Shown one piece after another: positions 1 to 11,966 of a DNA stretch of 64,000 bases. This stretch comes from Orobanche coerulescens (Eukaryota; Streptophyta; Magnoliopsida; Lamiales; Orobanchaceae): assembly GCA_033398695.1 (NCBI GenBank), contig CM065802.1, positions 13,180,739-13,244,738 on the forward strand, read 5' to 3'. The position numbers and the translations under genes are program-made. The number at the start of each line of letters is the position of its first letter. Position 1 is the first letter of the stretch. Below the pieces are notes generated by a model. The model made no database searches, was not told where the DNA came from, and was given only the letters and a program-made list of their open reading frames with translations.

Positions 1-109
1 TTCTCTGAAGGTAAGCTCCTATCAGTCGCCTTCTGATCGGAGGGGGTTTTATCCGGGGTGCCTGACTTGTCATCTTCAGGCTGATGAGAGCTAGATGCTT
101 GGTCTGGTG

Positions 110-350
110 CACCTTCAGCTTCATCATCTTTCCTCTCATCTTCTTTTCTCTCCCCTTCTTCTTCTTTTTTCAGCTTCTTCTTTTTTATCTTCTTCTTTTT
201 CTTCCTCTTCTTTTTCTTTTTCTCCTTCTTCTTTCTTTTCTTCTCCTTTCTCTTCCTCAGATTTTTCCTTTTCTTTTTCTTACTCAACCTCAACTTTCTT
301 TTCAATTTCTTCAGTCTCCTTTTTAACTTCTTCATTTTCTTCTTTTTCCA
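110..350. repeat. Pyrimidine-rich low-complexity tract
   Basis: Almost pure CT sequence built from TTC/TCT/TTT triplets. Read on the minus strand it is GAA/AAG/GAG-rich and gives the charged Glu/Lys tail of the neighbouring pseudogene, so it is probably a coding low-complexity tail, not an independent satellite. Confidence 0.7.
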
Positions 351-1456
351 CTCCTTCAATTTCTGTTTTTTCAACTACGGCCTCTTCTTCTGTTTCTACT
401 ACAACATATTCACCTCCAACATTCTCTCCTTCCTCATTCCTTCATCGTGTCCTTCAAAAATTCTCTTCTCCAGAACATCCTTCATTACTTGTAGGATGAA
501 TTGGTCCATGTTCTGTTTGAAGTGATGAATGAACCAATTCTCCTCAAGCAGGATCTGCACATTAGTTTGCTGACAGAAATACATAACAAGTTGTTCTACA
601 GCAATGGAATGTTCCCAAGAAGTTCTATCAGTAAGTGCTTTTAATTGGGAAAATGAATGCATTCTGAACTCTCTCCATTTCTCATACATGTTGATAAAGG
701 AGAAATTTGAAACTTCCTTCCTTGCCAACTTAAGCTGAGCTGAGGAAAGTCCCAAGGGGTTGTTGGTCCTCAGGTTGAACGAGTAGTTTGCAGCAGGAAC
801 TTCAATTATTTCCTCTGCTTCTTCTTCCTGTGTCATGCTAGGAAGAGTGAGTAGTGGAATTTTCTCAGCCATCAGCTCTGTCTGATCTGGCTGTTCTTCA
901 GCAGGAGCAGGTGCATGTGATATTGTGGTCTGCGTCTGAGCTGGTGAATCTTCGACTGGTGCAAGTGATCTTACAGGCTGCACCTCTTCTTATTCGTCCT
1001 CAGGTGGGTAGTCCACCAGGCCTCTCTGCCTCTTGGGGGCCCTGTCTGGAGGTGGTGTGACATGGACGACTTTCTCTGTTTCAGGTGACTTTCTCTTCAA
1101 CAGCCCTGACAGGGGCATGTTGTCATGAGATCTCAACTGCAGCTGCATTAGACTTCTCTGATTCAGTGTCTGAGGGGCCTCTGTACTCAGACGTTCCAGA
1201 GGTCATCTCCTTGATCATTGCAGCAGCTTTTTCCCTCTTGTCCCGAATGTGCTTCATGGTCTCATGGTCCAAATGACCAAGCCTCTTGCTAAGGTGAGAG
1301 GGGTCTACCTTTCCCTTAGCTTTTCCCAGGAACTCCAGAATCCAACTTATGTGAGTTCCATACGCTAGCTTTTGTCTGAATCTCTTCTCATCTTCATCCC
1401 AGCCGACTTTGTTCACTTCTCGGACTAACTGCCTGTATATGTAGTCAGGCCAGTTA

Positions 1457-2164
1457 GGCCATGTTCTTTTGGACTTATTTTGATTTTGATTCAGTCGAGT
1501 TAGGTCGATTCGATTCAGTCGATTCAGTCCGTTCGATTCGATTCGATTCCATTCCGTTCCGTTCAGTTCAGTTCTTATAATTATTATTATTATTATTAAT
1601 AATAATCTTAATTATTATTATTGTTATTATTACTAATAATATTTATCGTTGTTGTTGATTACTATTATTATTATTTACCATTATTATCAGTATTATTATT
1701 ATTATTATTATTAATCTTAATTATTATTATTGTTATTAATACTAATAATATTTACTATTATTATTAATAATATTTATTATTATCGTTGTTGTTGTTGATT
1801 ACTATTAATATTATTTACCATTATTATCAGTTTTATTATTATTATTATTGTTATTATTATTATAGTTATTATCATTATTGTTATTAATATCATTAATATT
1901 ATTATGATTTACCCTTATCAAATAGATCTCAACTTATCATTTATATTTTATTATATTATTATTTTTATTATTATTTTATTATATTTATTATGTTTATTTT
2001 TATTATTATTATTATTATAATTATTATTATTATCCCTTAATATATATTTCGGTTCGGTTCGGTTCGGTTCGGTTCGGTTCAGATCCATTCAGTTCAATTC
2101 AGTTCAGTCCAGTCCAGTCCAGTCCAGTTCACTTCAGATTCATTCAGTCCAAAAGAATAGAGCC
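1457..2164. mobile_element. Tourist/Harbinger-type MITE with microsatellite core
   Basis: The ends are inverted repeats: the left end reads GGCCATGTTCTTTTGGACT and the reverse complement of the right end reads GGCTCTATTCTTTTGGACT. They are flanked by TTA at 1454-1456 and 2165-2167, the TSD of PIF/Harbinger elements. The interior is simple sequence: TTCAGTCGATT-like units, a long ATT/ATA-rich core, then five GGTTC pentamers near 2051-2078. Removing the insert rejoins the flanking pseudogene in a sensible reading frame, which supports the boundaries. It has no coding capacity. Confidence 0.75.
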
Positions 2165-2764
2165 TTAATCCTCTTCGGCTGAATGAGGGCTCCCATCACG
2201 ATGTATTTGGCAGAAGATAATTGATCGTAGCTCCCTGCCATGCTCATGACTATCTTGTTGTTTATGTCAAGGACATACTTGTACTCCGTCTTGAGGTCAT
2301 TCTTTGCTGTGAGTTTGACTTTAGTAGACTCCTTGGGCAGCTTGAGTTCATACCAAGTCTCGGTCTAGCTTTGCTTGAGGGCTTCGACGGCGATGCCTCA
2401 GTTCTCCATCTGGAAGGCATCGGCGATGGTCTGAGGAGTGATGTCGAATTCCTCTCCAAGAATCGAGCTTGAAATGCAGTGCTCTGTGACTTGAGCCTCC
2501 TTGTAGAAACAAAGTACAGCCTCCTTGAAAAGCTGTGTTGGGGATATGTCCAGAAAACGGTAGATGCCGTTTTTCTTCATCATCCTAATAACGTACGCAT
2601 TTCTCCTGTTTCGATTGTTGCTAGCAAACCTTCGAAATCGAACACAATGCTGAATATGATTTGGTCCTTCACGAGCTTGAGATTAACACTTTCAAAATAG
2701 GATTCCATTTCTGCAAAAGGAATTTTTCGCCGAGTGTAGTGTATATTCAAAGGGTTTTCTGCTT

Positions 2765-3034
2765 TCTGAAAAATTAGGGTTCTTTATCTTGAAGACGGTA
2801 AAGTTTGTGAAATGATTTCCGCCGCCTTAAATACCCAGTTGAAAAGACGCTTTGAATTTTTATTAATAAAATAATCAAATGGCGGTACTATTTTTGATGG
2901 TTTAAGGAATGACGGTTGAAGTTGATTGGTCATCGTGGAGGTAGTGTGAACGTGTGTTTGTCCACGTGTGAAAAGAAAATAATATAATAATTAAGTCGAT
3001 CTCGGTTTTAGAAACTTAGTTGGTTGACCGTTTG
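2765..3034. other. Upstream region of the minus-strand pseudogene
   Basis: AT-rich DNA lying 5' of the minus-strand ATG at 2708. No convincing promoter box, ORF or repeat boundary is visible. Confidence 0.4.
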
Positions 3035-3285
3035 ACTTCTTGTCTGATCTGCATCAGGTAAGTTTTGTCGCCTGTGGTTGTCGTTAGCTAGCTTTTCCTT
3101 GTCTGATCTGCATCAGGTAGCTTTTTGCATCAGGCAGCTTTCCTGCTGTCTGGTCTGATCATCAGGTAGCCCTTTTCCTCGTCTGATTTCCGCATCAGGT
3201 AGCTTTCTCGTCTGTACTAGATTCCCAATCTAGTAGTCCAAGTTCCCTGCTTATCCGTATCAGGTAGCTTTTTCGTCTGTCTGGA
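3035..3285. repeat. Degenerate minisatellite (TCTGATCTGCATCAGGTAGC)
   Basis: About six imperfect, unevenly spaced copies of a roughly 30-bp unit with core TCTGATCTGCATCAGGTAGC followed by a T-rich stretch. The copies diverge and are interrupted by unrelated sequence. No coding potential. Confidence 0.55.
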
Positions 3286-3489
3286 GTCCAATTACTCTTG
3301 TTATTTAAGTATGAGGTTGTAGTCATTTAGAGGCATCGAAAGATCATTAGAATTTAGCAGCAGATTCTCTAATTGGGCATTAAGTTCTTCCTGACGAAAA
3401 TCGGTGCTTGCGCTATGGGCAGGCTTCGCCTATTTTTTTCTTTTTCTTTTTTCGTGTTATAGTTCACTTATATTATCATTTTCAGATTT

Positions 3490-4940
3490 GTCTCGCTATA
3501 AACCGTCAACTCTATCACCTTGACCGAGAATCAACATAATAAGTTTGTGTTTTCTAATTAGTCTATTACATTGTAATCTTGGTACTCTTCTGTGATAATA
3601 TTGGCTCATGTTTTCATTTTTAAATGTAAAGCTTATGTAATCATGTTCATTTACTCTTTTCTTCTTCTTATTTTCAGTTTTGCATTGTCCTTTATATACC
3701 ATGTACTGGTGCAACTAGAAGAAGGAGTTGCTTTACTTGAAATTTGAAGATCCTATAATTGTGTATTCTGTTAGATAAGAGTTAATATTCCTGAACCCTA
3801 CATCCATTATCTGTCTATGCTTAAATGTTGCAGAATTTTGTGGTTGAAATATAAAAATGTTCCAACACTTTTGACCTTGAAAATGTGGTATCTAGATGTA
3901 ATGGTGAAACCATATCATTCTTTTGGTGTCATGAGTATAATTAGGCCCTGTTCTGTTCAACGTTAAAGAAAAATATTGAGTAAAAATCAGTTTATTCATT
4001 AAAAAATCAGTTCTAATCAGTAAAAATTAGTTTTAGTCAGTGAACTCGGATCCAATCAGTAAAATTCACTTCTAATCAGTAAAATTCAGTAACTTCATTT
4101 AATAAAATACATTTGTAAATATCAGATTCTATCACTAAAAAATCAGTGTCAATCGGTAAAGATCAGTTAATCAGTTAAAGTCAGTTTTTTTCAGTAAAAA
4201 TAATTTGAGTTCATCAAAAAGTGGGTGAAGAGAACAGGACCTTACATAGGAAAATTGTAGCGAACTAAAATAGTACTCCAGCATGTGCTGGATAGGGTGT
4301 GGATGGAGAGTGGCCTGCTTCTTTTGCCTCTTATCTAATTGGGCAGACCGCATCAGATTACTGAAATAGTGGCTTATGTTTTTGTTTTTATATGGATATT
4401 GCCTACAATCATGTTCAGGTACCTTTTTTTTTTCTTTCCAATTTTGCATTATCTGTTTATGTTTAAGCTGTTAAAGAACTTCATGGCTGAAGCATGAAGA
4501 TGTTATTTCACATTTGACCTTAAAAATGTGGTGTTTGGATGTAGTGGTGGTACCATATCAGTCTTTTGGTTTCCTGAGAACTTTACACAGAAAAAATCAT
4601 AGCAATACTAAAATAATTCATGTGCTGGTAGTGGTAAGGGTGTGTATGGAGAGTGCAGTACATTCTGTTGCCTCTTCTCTTGTACTTTTTTGTCTTATAT
4701 AATTGTTTCTCGGATATCTGGTTTTAAAGGCGTAGAATTCAAACAAGTCACCAGTTGCTCCATTTGTACCTAACTGCATTAGGGATTGTGTTGCCTCCTC
4801 GACGAGATGAGTACTGCAATAACAGCTCCACAGCTCCACAACTTCTGGGAAGTCTATGGTTAAAACTGCAATAAATACAAATGTAAGATTTCATCATTAT
4901 TGCCTTTGCCTCTTTTTTTAAGTGAACTTCATGTTTCATG
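3490..4940. repeat. Diverged tandem duplication of ~350-bp units
   Basis: Segments near 3830-3935 and 4470-4580 share the order 'TTGACCTTgAAAATGTGG ... ATGTAgTGGTG ... CCATATCA', and segments near 4245-4330 and 4580-4690 share a 'CATGTGCTGG ... GTATGGAGAGTG' stretch. It looks like an old local duplication with 70-80% similarity by eye. A Tourist-like MITE (3944-4241) sits between the copies. I recognise no gene. Confidence 0.4.
3944..4241. mobile_element. Tourist-type MITE
   Basis: The inverted termini GGCCCTGTTCTGTTC and (reverse complement of the right end) GGTCCTGTTCTCTTC are flanked by TTA at 3941-3943 and 4242-4244. The 298-bp interior is full of short 'AATCAGTAAAA' repeats. TSD, size and lack of coding fit a Harbinger-derived MITE. 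The termini resemble those of the MITE at 1457-2164. Confidence 0.7.
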
Positions 4941-5442
4941 TGCCTCACTGAAGATGTAACACCACCTGCATGTGTATGAGTTGGATTGCATTAGAAGTTA
5001 TCATGCAAGTTTCTTAAATTTCTGTGAGAGTTCATCCATCTTCATATTGGTTGAGCCGGGTTATTAACAAATATGTTGCACACAGTTGCTGCTGTAGAGA
5101 CTAGAGATTAAGCGACTAAGGAATTATATTAGAAGAGGTTAAGATGAGGGGGGGCAGTTAGAGTGTTTTTGAGGATTTCTCGATTAACAAGACATGCTCA
5201 CAGGATCGATTTCCCTAACGAAGGACGGAAGTAGCAAAATTTCTTCCAAGTCCTCCGACCAAAATTATTGCTCGAGGGATCTAATTTGTGGAGTTGTAGT
5301 ACGAACATTTCAAAAAAAAAAAAAAAACAGAACAAACATAGGGAAAGTGGGGGAGAAATAAAGAAACAACAGCAACAAAGCTCTGCATAATTGCATACTT
5401 GCTTAGGTGAGGCAACATTCTTTCAGTATAACATTTTGATCT

Positions 5443-5866
5443 AACCAACTGCCTTGGCGCAGTCGGCCACCTGACCGGTCAGAGGTTCAATTCCTAGTGG
5501 CAACAGTTTGGAATTGAATTTCTCAAGGCCCAATGATCCCTTAGTGTTTGACTAAGGGTTAGGTCCTAGCCCCCCGGGGTAGCTGGCGAATAGTTACAAT
5601 ATCATGTGCTTCAAGCGGCAGTGTAGGAGGCCTGGTCTCGGTGGGAACCTGCGGTTGGATTATGGAGACCCGACATGTCTATCTATCGGGATCCAGCATG
5701 GAGCAATCACTTGGGGGATAACTCCTTGTGCGCGGAAGTGGAGTATATTTAATTGTTAGTCAGGTACATTATCTCGCGATTTAACTGGAAGCTGTTCTGA
5801 GGGGCCGGAGCTGTTTCTCCTAGGATTAGTCATACGAAGTATGGATCATCTCTGTATAAAAAAAAA
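5443..5866 (+). mobile_element. tRNA-derived SINE
   Basis: Pol III-type head with an A-box-like stretch near 5453-5466 and a B box GGTTCAATTCC near 5484, a unique body, and an A-rich tail ending at 5866. It is flanked by the direct repeat ACATTTTGATCT (5431-5442 and 5867-5878), a 12-bp TSD. About 424 bp, long for a plant SINE, so the 3' half may be a second module. A related 3' half is seen at 55700-55985. Confidence 0.75.
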
Positions 5867-6045
5867 ACATTTTGATCTGCTTGCGGCTCTGGATTTCACA
5901 TTTTGATCTTATGGCTGTTGCATGTAATTGAGAGTTTGACTTTTGATTGCTAAATGCTAATCCCCAAGTCGTATAACATCTATGGTGCTATACAACAGTT
6001 TGCACATATTGCCTAGTTTCTTGATGATCTTTTGTATATCGAGCG

Positions 6046-6469
6046 TAGAGATGGCAAAATACCCGAACCGGCCCGATGGGGAAACCCGACCCTGACATGG
6101 AGCCGATGGATAATCCCTACTCCGACTATGTCAATGGAGTGGGAACGGGTTTAGGTCCCCCCCCCCCCCAAACCCCGCTACACATATATATTAGGTATAC
6201 TATATATTTAATAAAATTATTATTTTAACATTTAATACATTTTCTGCGTAATGGATGGTAATTTATAAAAGTGGTAACAAATCTAACACAAAACTTATCA
6301 ATAGATATATAATTGAAATAAAAAAAAGTATTTAAATTAAAAAGATACAAATGGGGATTCCCTACCCGCTAGGTACCCGATTCAACCCGCCCTTCTCGCG
6401 CCCAGATTCTCCATGGGTCCGGGATAGGAATGCTAAAATCCGCCCCAACCTGCACCGTTGCCATCCCTA
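6046..6469. mobile_element. Non-autonomous hAT-like element
   Basis: Starts TAGAGATGGCAA and ends with the complement of TAGGGATGGCAAC, the terminal motif of a common group of plant hAT MITEs whose interiors carry degenerate 'ACCCG' repeats, as seen here. The would-be 8-bp TSDs (6038-6045 and 6470-6477) match only partly, so it is old. A poly-C run at 6157-6169 lies inside. No ORF. Confidence 0.55.
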
Positions 6470-7060
6470 ATTTGGGCGGTTCAGAGCCTAAGGTGCAGAA
6501 TTATCTGATTCTTATGTAATCCCCAGTTCCCCGTTGAAGTGAATGCACTGTCTTTTTTGGTGCTGCTGATGTACTACTGTGGTATAGTCAGTTTAACTTT
6601 GTTACATGTTAGCTACCTTTGGCCAGCTTAACAATATCTTATGGCATACTTTGGGAACACAAAATACTGTCGTGTGGTATAGACTTCTAAGGTTTAAGCA
6701 TTCTCCAATTAAGATTGTGGTAGAATCTGAATCTGAATTCCCTGAAGCTTATTGAATCACATAATCTGTCAACTGATTGGATCAAGGTTTTACTTGTCGG
6801 TCAAGCTTTGCACCAATCCGGAGTTTCTGTATTTGCATGAGATTGGCTCGCGAGACGAAACTTTACAAAAGGATATAGTAGTATCCGCGTACACAAGGTA
6901 TATATTATTTCTATAGGCGAATGGTCTCGAGTTGTATTCCCTGTTATCGTTTTGGTTTTCTATTATTCTCCTTTCATGTGGCCAGATTCGCTGATTGAAG
7001 TGACTATGGAATATTTTGACCCATAAGGTCCGATTCCATGTACTCTGGCATTAGTCTTAC

Positions 7061-8274
7061 CAGGGCCGGTCCAATAGTTTTGGATGCCCTGGACCGAGAG
7101 ACAAAAATATGCCCATAATCTAATGAACTAAGCACACGACTTTTTTAAAGGGGTTTGGACCTTAGTCAAGCTAGACGGCTCATCCCGACGCCGATTATTA
7201 TTAAAAAAAAAAAGTTACAACAGGGGTGGGTGGGGAGGCATAAACCAAAACCCCGAACAACAAAACAAATACAATATCGCCTAAAATGTTGTTTTCGTGC
7301 ATTTCGTGAAGCAAAATCATCAATTAATGTATCATAGTCAACATGTGGCTCATCAACATTTTTTCATTAGAACTAAGACTTTCAATGGTTTTTTCTTGCA
7401 TAACAAAAATTTATTTAACGATCCATGTAAAGATTGTACAATTTCTTGTTGTTTTTCCTTTCTTTTTCTTTTTTGAGTACCGGACGGTTGTGATCTAAGA
7501 AATATATTTAACCAATTAGGCAATTACCAATTACCAAATAGGCAAATACCAAGCAATCAAGGTCAAGGTGTATGAAAGCAAGATCATATATTCAAATAAG
7601 TGAAATAAACCAACACCAAATAATCAAATATGCAAATCTGACCCAACACCAAAGATGACAGATCATATTCACAGATTACCCAAATATGCAAATTGGCCCT
7701 AAACAAGAAATACTCAGATTATATATTAGATAGACAAGTAAATAATAGATTACTAGATTAGAAAAAACAATCGATGTGATAACTAGAAGGAAAACACCTG
7801 GATTGAAGGATTTGGAGCAAAAATCAGATGAAAAATGCCAAATCGGTGCCCTACTTACTGCCCTTAGTTCCCCTCAATGACTCAATTGAAACAGAAAATA
7901 TGAAAACCCCTCCCAACCGAAACTGTTCCAGTGTTTCGTTCACTGCCCTAGTGCTTGCAGACTGCTGCAGGCGTGTGGCAAATCGTCGCCGGCGTCGTGA
8001 AGTGGAGGGTCGACACTTGACCGTTGGCGTTGAGAAGAGTGAAAAGAGCCGAGAGGACGAGAGGTCAGTGTGCGTGTCTGCGTGAGTCTGCTCGAGATGA
8101 GAAGGAGAAACGTCGGCCGGATGGTAGACGTGTAGGTAAAAGTGTAAAACAATAAAACTGATATTTTTTAGAATAAACCTATTAATGGGTAAAAGGTCTA
8201 TGAGCTTTGATGCCCTATTGGGCTGTGATACCCTCGGCTACCACCCTTCTTGCCCACTATATGGGCCGGCCCTG
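7061..8274. mobile_element. hAT-type element with perfect 8-bp TSD
   Basis: Begins CAGGGCCGGTCC and ends GGGCCGGCCCTG, inverted termini flanked by AGTCTTAC at 7053-7060 and 8275-8282. An exact 8-bp TSD is diagnostic of hAT elements. The 1214-bp interior has no transposase. It holds AT-rich sequence and a GC-rich stretch at 7960-8090 that might be captured gene sequence but is not recognisable. Confidence 0.8.
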
Positions 8275-8356
8275 AGTCTTACCACATTGTAGTGTTGCTG
8301 CTCTTCTGGGAAATCATATTGGTTTTTTCTTATTAACAAAATGGATAGCTTATGTA

Positions 8357-8497
8357 GGAAAATTTTAAGATACCCACATGGGTAGCATACCTGCATGTAT
8401 ATTCGCTATTGGGTCTGTAGCAAGTGATTTTCATTGTGAATCTAATGATAAATTTACAATCAGGTATGGTACCTATGTGGGTATCTTAGAACTTCCC
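8357..8497. mobile_element. Small MITE with 9-bp TSD (Mutator-like)
   Basis: A 141-bp element whose first and last ~37 bases are inverted repeats sharing AAGATACCCACAT and CATACCTG. It is flanked by GCTTATGTA at 8348-8356 and 8498-8506. The exact 9-bp TSD points to the MULE superfamily. Non-coding. Confidence 0.75.
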
Positions 8498-8506
8498 GCT
8501 TATGTA

Positions 8507-10119
8507 AGCATGTCCATGGACCTTCTTTTCTCAATTCTGTATCGTCCTTTTCTTTTCCATTTTCCACTCGATCTAGAAAAATGAGACTCGTAGTTAGTTA
8601 TTTTACATTGGAAGTTCATATATTTGTGGATTATGTTAGAGAAGAAAATAATATCCCTACATTCAATTTTAAGATGTTGTAACAACTATGTGCTTATGAT
8701 CGCTCTATCGATAGATTGATATGTAAAATAAGCATGTTAACTAAAGACCTTAGTGATCTTAAATGGAAATCATCGCATACAACCTTAACTCTCACCTTCT
8801 TCTCATGTTATCAGCGCGAGCCATGGTGACTATAACCCCTTCCCCGCTTCTCATGTTAAGTTGCAATAAATTGGAGAGGTTCCAAGAACAAAATAGGTTT
8901 ATCGAATTAAAAGGTAATATCTCCACTCACTTCTACGCTCCTCTTGCGATTCAAGCATTCTAGTAATGGTGTGGATTATATATGAATCGAAGGACTCCTT
9001 GCCAACATCCGAGGTCCTGCATGGCAAAATGGTCATATATTAGTACGTACCATCAGAAAGTGACATGTGCCTAGTTTTTAAGGACACCAACCGTTTGGTC
9101 ACATTCATTTAGAGATATAACCGCTTTTGCAGAGTCTGATGCAAATATTTTGTCATTTAATGAGTCAACTTTGATAAAATTTTGTGATCCCGCTCAAATC
9201 AATCTAAGGTATGTAGAACGGCTAGAAAGTTATGGATGCAACTTGCAGAAATTTTTACGGTTCACTGATACCTATTGTATCGAAAATGTTATGATCTTTC
9301 TAGTGTATGAATCTCAAGATTTTGGAAAATCAATTTTCTGTCCAAGTCTTTGGCAACCCTTTCATTAGCGCACTTTGGATGCACCATTTTTCTTTTCCCT
9401 TGAACAAGCATATATTTTTTTCCATTTGATTTTTATTTGACGAGGTATGTAATGAGGCACCAAGTTGTATCTTTCCCACTGGGTTTCTATCTTGGCATAA
9501 TTGCGAGGATAGCCTAGAATCTAGCCAAAGTAATGATACTTTGTAGTTGGTGCATTGTATAATTTGTATTCTATATTCTTCACCAATGTCTTGTATTTTG
9601 GCTACAATAGTTTTTTTGATTGAAAAGATTTGTATTATTTGTACCATATTTTATATCAGTGCAGCAAAATTACCCTTCTAAGATTGTGTATCTTTGGTAA
9701 AATAGAACTTCCATATTACCGAGTATTCTTTTTGTAATGGCTATATAAAAATTATCTATCGATGACGTCTTTATACAATTTCAAAACATTTATTCAGCTT
9801 TTCATTATTTGCTCTTGTTTTATTTTACAACAAATTTATTATTTGATCACAGTTTAAAATACATTATCTCAAAATAATAGAAAATAACACAAAAAAAGGA
9901 AGAAGAAAACAACAATCATCCCAGTAAAGAGATAAGTCCCATGTGATCCCTCTTTGTATCTTTGTGCATCTAAGTAGGAAAAAAATAAAATTAAAAATAA
10001 GATAAAAGTCAAGTGACTGACACATAGATAGAATGACTGTGTACGGTTTATCAGGCTACCAGCATTAGTTCAACTTCAGAAGCGACATGTGAGCTAAAAG
10101 CTAGTCAGCTAACGGACAT
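8507..10119. other. AT-rich intergenic DNA
   Basis: Several short open frames occur on both strands but none shows a recognisable domain or splice pattern. No element ends were found. Confidence 0.5.
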
Positions 10120-10129
10120 CCCAAAATTT

Positions 10130-11085
10130 CGGTTGGATCCATCCCCATACAGTGCATCCGGCAGGAAATACACTACATGAGGGTGTATCATGGACGGTAT
10201 CCAAAATTTGTATCGTAGTAGGCCAGTAGCATTGAGCAAGAGGTCGCCAATCCAAATATAGTTATTCATCCATCGGATTAACACAAAATTTCTGTCAAAA
10301 ATTACCGACAGATTAACAAAATCTCACCGAACCCCGCATAAGAATTGTAAAAAAAAAAATCATCGAACTACATATTCTCAATGGATCACCAATGAAAAAT
10401 AGCAACAAATTATGATCCGTTGTCAATCAATTTTTATTTGCGGTTGAAAAATACAGACAGATTACTAAGAGGTTTTCCATACACCTAAGTGCCACTTAAC
10501 AACCGGATCGGACATCAATTTACCGATTTTATCTTTTCCTATTTACCAACCAACGGATATTTAATAACAATGGATATGTCCACCTTTGATTTACCGACAG
10601 AATTATTTGTTGTTATTTAGGGGCTGTTTGTTTGGTTTTTAATAGTTACATTAAGAGCCTATCTCTGAATCGCTAAGAGGTCAGGATTGTTTGACAAAAA
10701 AAAAATATGACCTCTTAATGGTTACAATAACCTCTTAACCATTAAGCATCCATACCCTCTCTCAAGGCAAACAATTTCCAGATTTACCCCTCCTCTTAAA
10801 TTAAGAATTATTATTCATAATAATTATTAAATGAATTTTAATACAAAAATATTATACATAATTATTATTATAATGTTCTAAATGAATTAAATTAAAAAAT
10901 ACTATACATAATAATAATTATTATTTTAAATGAATTAAATTAAAAAATATTATGCATAATTATTATTATTATTTCAAATGAATTAAATTTAAAAATATTA
11001 TACATAATAATTATTATTATTATTATTATTATTATTATTTTAAATGAATTAAATTTAAAAATATTATACATCATAATTATTATTA

Positions 11086-11124
<39 letters not shown>

Positions 11125-11470
11125 TTAAATGAATTAAATTTAAAAATATTATACACAATTATTTATAAAAATTAGGGTTTTTATTTATAAAAAGGATAGG
11201 TTTTGATACGCAAAGGGAGGAAAAATGGGATTTTTAATCGCTAGTTTTATAAAAAAGGGTAAAATGGTAATTTGTTACCATTCAGAACAGTTACCAAACA
11301 ACCAAATTTCATTCTGCACTCAACCATATAGAGCCTCTCAACCATTCTGGTCTCTCAACCATTCTGCACTAAATTATTCAGCAACTGCCAAACAACCCCT
11401 TAGTAACGGCAAATACTTCATTGGTAAATAGCAACGAATGTGTCCATTGTTAATTTATCAGTGGATTTAT
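10130..11470. repeat. Possible CACTA-like remnant hosting a MITE
   Basis: On both sides of the Tourist element at 10620-11399 the DNA is full of short direct and inverted motifs such as ACCGACAGATTA and AGCAACGGATATGTCC, of the kind found in subterminal regions of CACTA elements. The same motifs recur at 18455-18780. A CACTAC motif sits at 10169 but I found no matching right end, so the class is tentative. Confidence 0.35.
10620..11399. mobile_element. Tourist/Harbinger-type non-autonomous element
   Basis: Termini GGGGCTGTTTGTTTGG and (reverse complement of the right end) GGGGTTGTTTGGCAG are flanked by TTA at 10617-10619 and 11400-11402. The 780-bp interior consists of AT-rich direct repeats with the unit 'AAATGAATTAAATTtAAAAATATTATACATAAT' and ATT runs. 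The terminal GGGNCTGTTTG motif and TTA TSD are typical of PIF/Harbinger MITEs. Confidence 0.75.
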
Positions 11471-11499
11471 TTGTTGCTATTATTAATTGAAACGAGTCA

Positions 11500-11536
11500 G
11501 TTCGACCCGTGCGATGCACACGGGCTCGTTCTAATT
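11500..11536 (+). repeat. Helitron-like 3' hairpin and CTAA terminus
   Basis: CCCGTGCGATGCACACGGG can fold into a short hairpin and is followed about 8 bases later by CTAA then T, the arrangement of a Helitron 3' end (hairpin, short spacer, CTRR, host T). Two further copies of the core lie near 12169 and 14258. The 5' TC end was not located. Confidence 0.4.
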
Positions 11537-11757
11537 GTTCGTAGCGTGTTGCTCAACATTAATTTTTGTCATTTTGTTGATCAATAGGTTCATCAGTTGT
11601 GATTTTGGTATCACAAATACTCAAAATGATTTTATAAGTCGAAGAGGGAACATCATTACATTGATCATTTATTTAGTTATCTAAGTGTTCATAGCGTAAA
11701 AATCAGCACTAATTTTTGTCATGTTGATCATGGATCGATTTTCTGTTGGTCAATAAG

Positions 11758-11966
11758 TTTTTTTTTGGTATACCTGGGTTTCCGACTCGACATTGCGAGC
11801 CGACGAATCCCAGGGCTACTACCCTTTTTGGATAGCCCGGAGTCGTCGCAGGTGAACCTCCGTGGCCGATGGGGGATTAATTTTCTCCCCAGGGTTCGAA
11901 CCCAAGACCTCTTGGCACTTTCGTCCTAAGAGGCTAAGGCCTTACCACTGGGTCACCCCCATTGGT
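11758..11966 (-). mobile_element. tRNA-derived SINE (minus strand)
   Basis: Read on the minus strand it has an A-box-like TGACCCAGTGGTAAGG and a B box GGGTTCGAACCC near the right end, a short body and a poly-A tail (T run at 11758-11766 on plus). It is flanked by TGTTGGTCAATAAG at 11744-11757 and 11967-11980, a perfect 14-bp TSD. A clean 209-bp SINE insertion. Confidence 0.9.

Larger units (their letters stand above)
60..2708 (-). pseudogene. Degenerate transposon-associated protein gene
   Basis: Minus-strand coding sequence that can be followed from an ATG at 2706-2708 down to an acidic Glu/Lys-rich tail near 60-430. It resembles a repetitive family of plant proteins of unknown function that I recall from Lamiales assemblies; that match is from memory. 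Visible pieces are an N-terminal part up to about 2585, a part starting MMKKNGIYRFLD (2583-2398), a middle part (2398-2165), then RQLVREVNKVGWDEDEKRF and onward (1450-1123), and a C-terminal part (983-399). Breaks: a frameshift near 2580, an in-frame TAG near 2366, a MITE at 1457-2164 sitting inside the reading frame, and a further shift near 430 after which the Glu/Lys-rich frame continues. No function can be assigned. It is probably a dead copy of a mobile or element-borne gene. Confidence 0.5.

Noticed and set aside
84..499. Plus-strand open frames rich in Phe/Leu/Ser
   Set aside because: They are the reverse reading of a Glu/Lys-coding pyrimidine tract. The composition is artefactual and the minus strand carries the gene-like signal.
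10169..10180. CACTAC motif as a CACTA element end
   Set aside because: No matching inverted end or 3-bp duplication was found within several kilobases.
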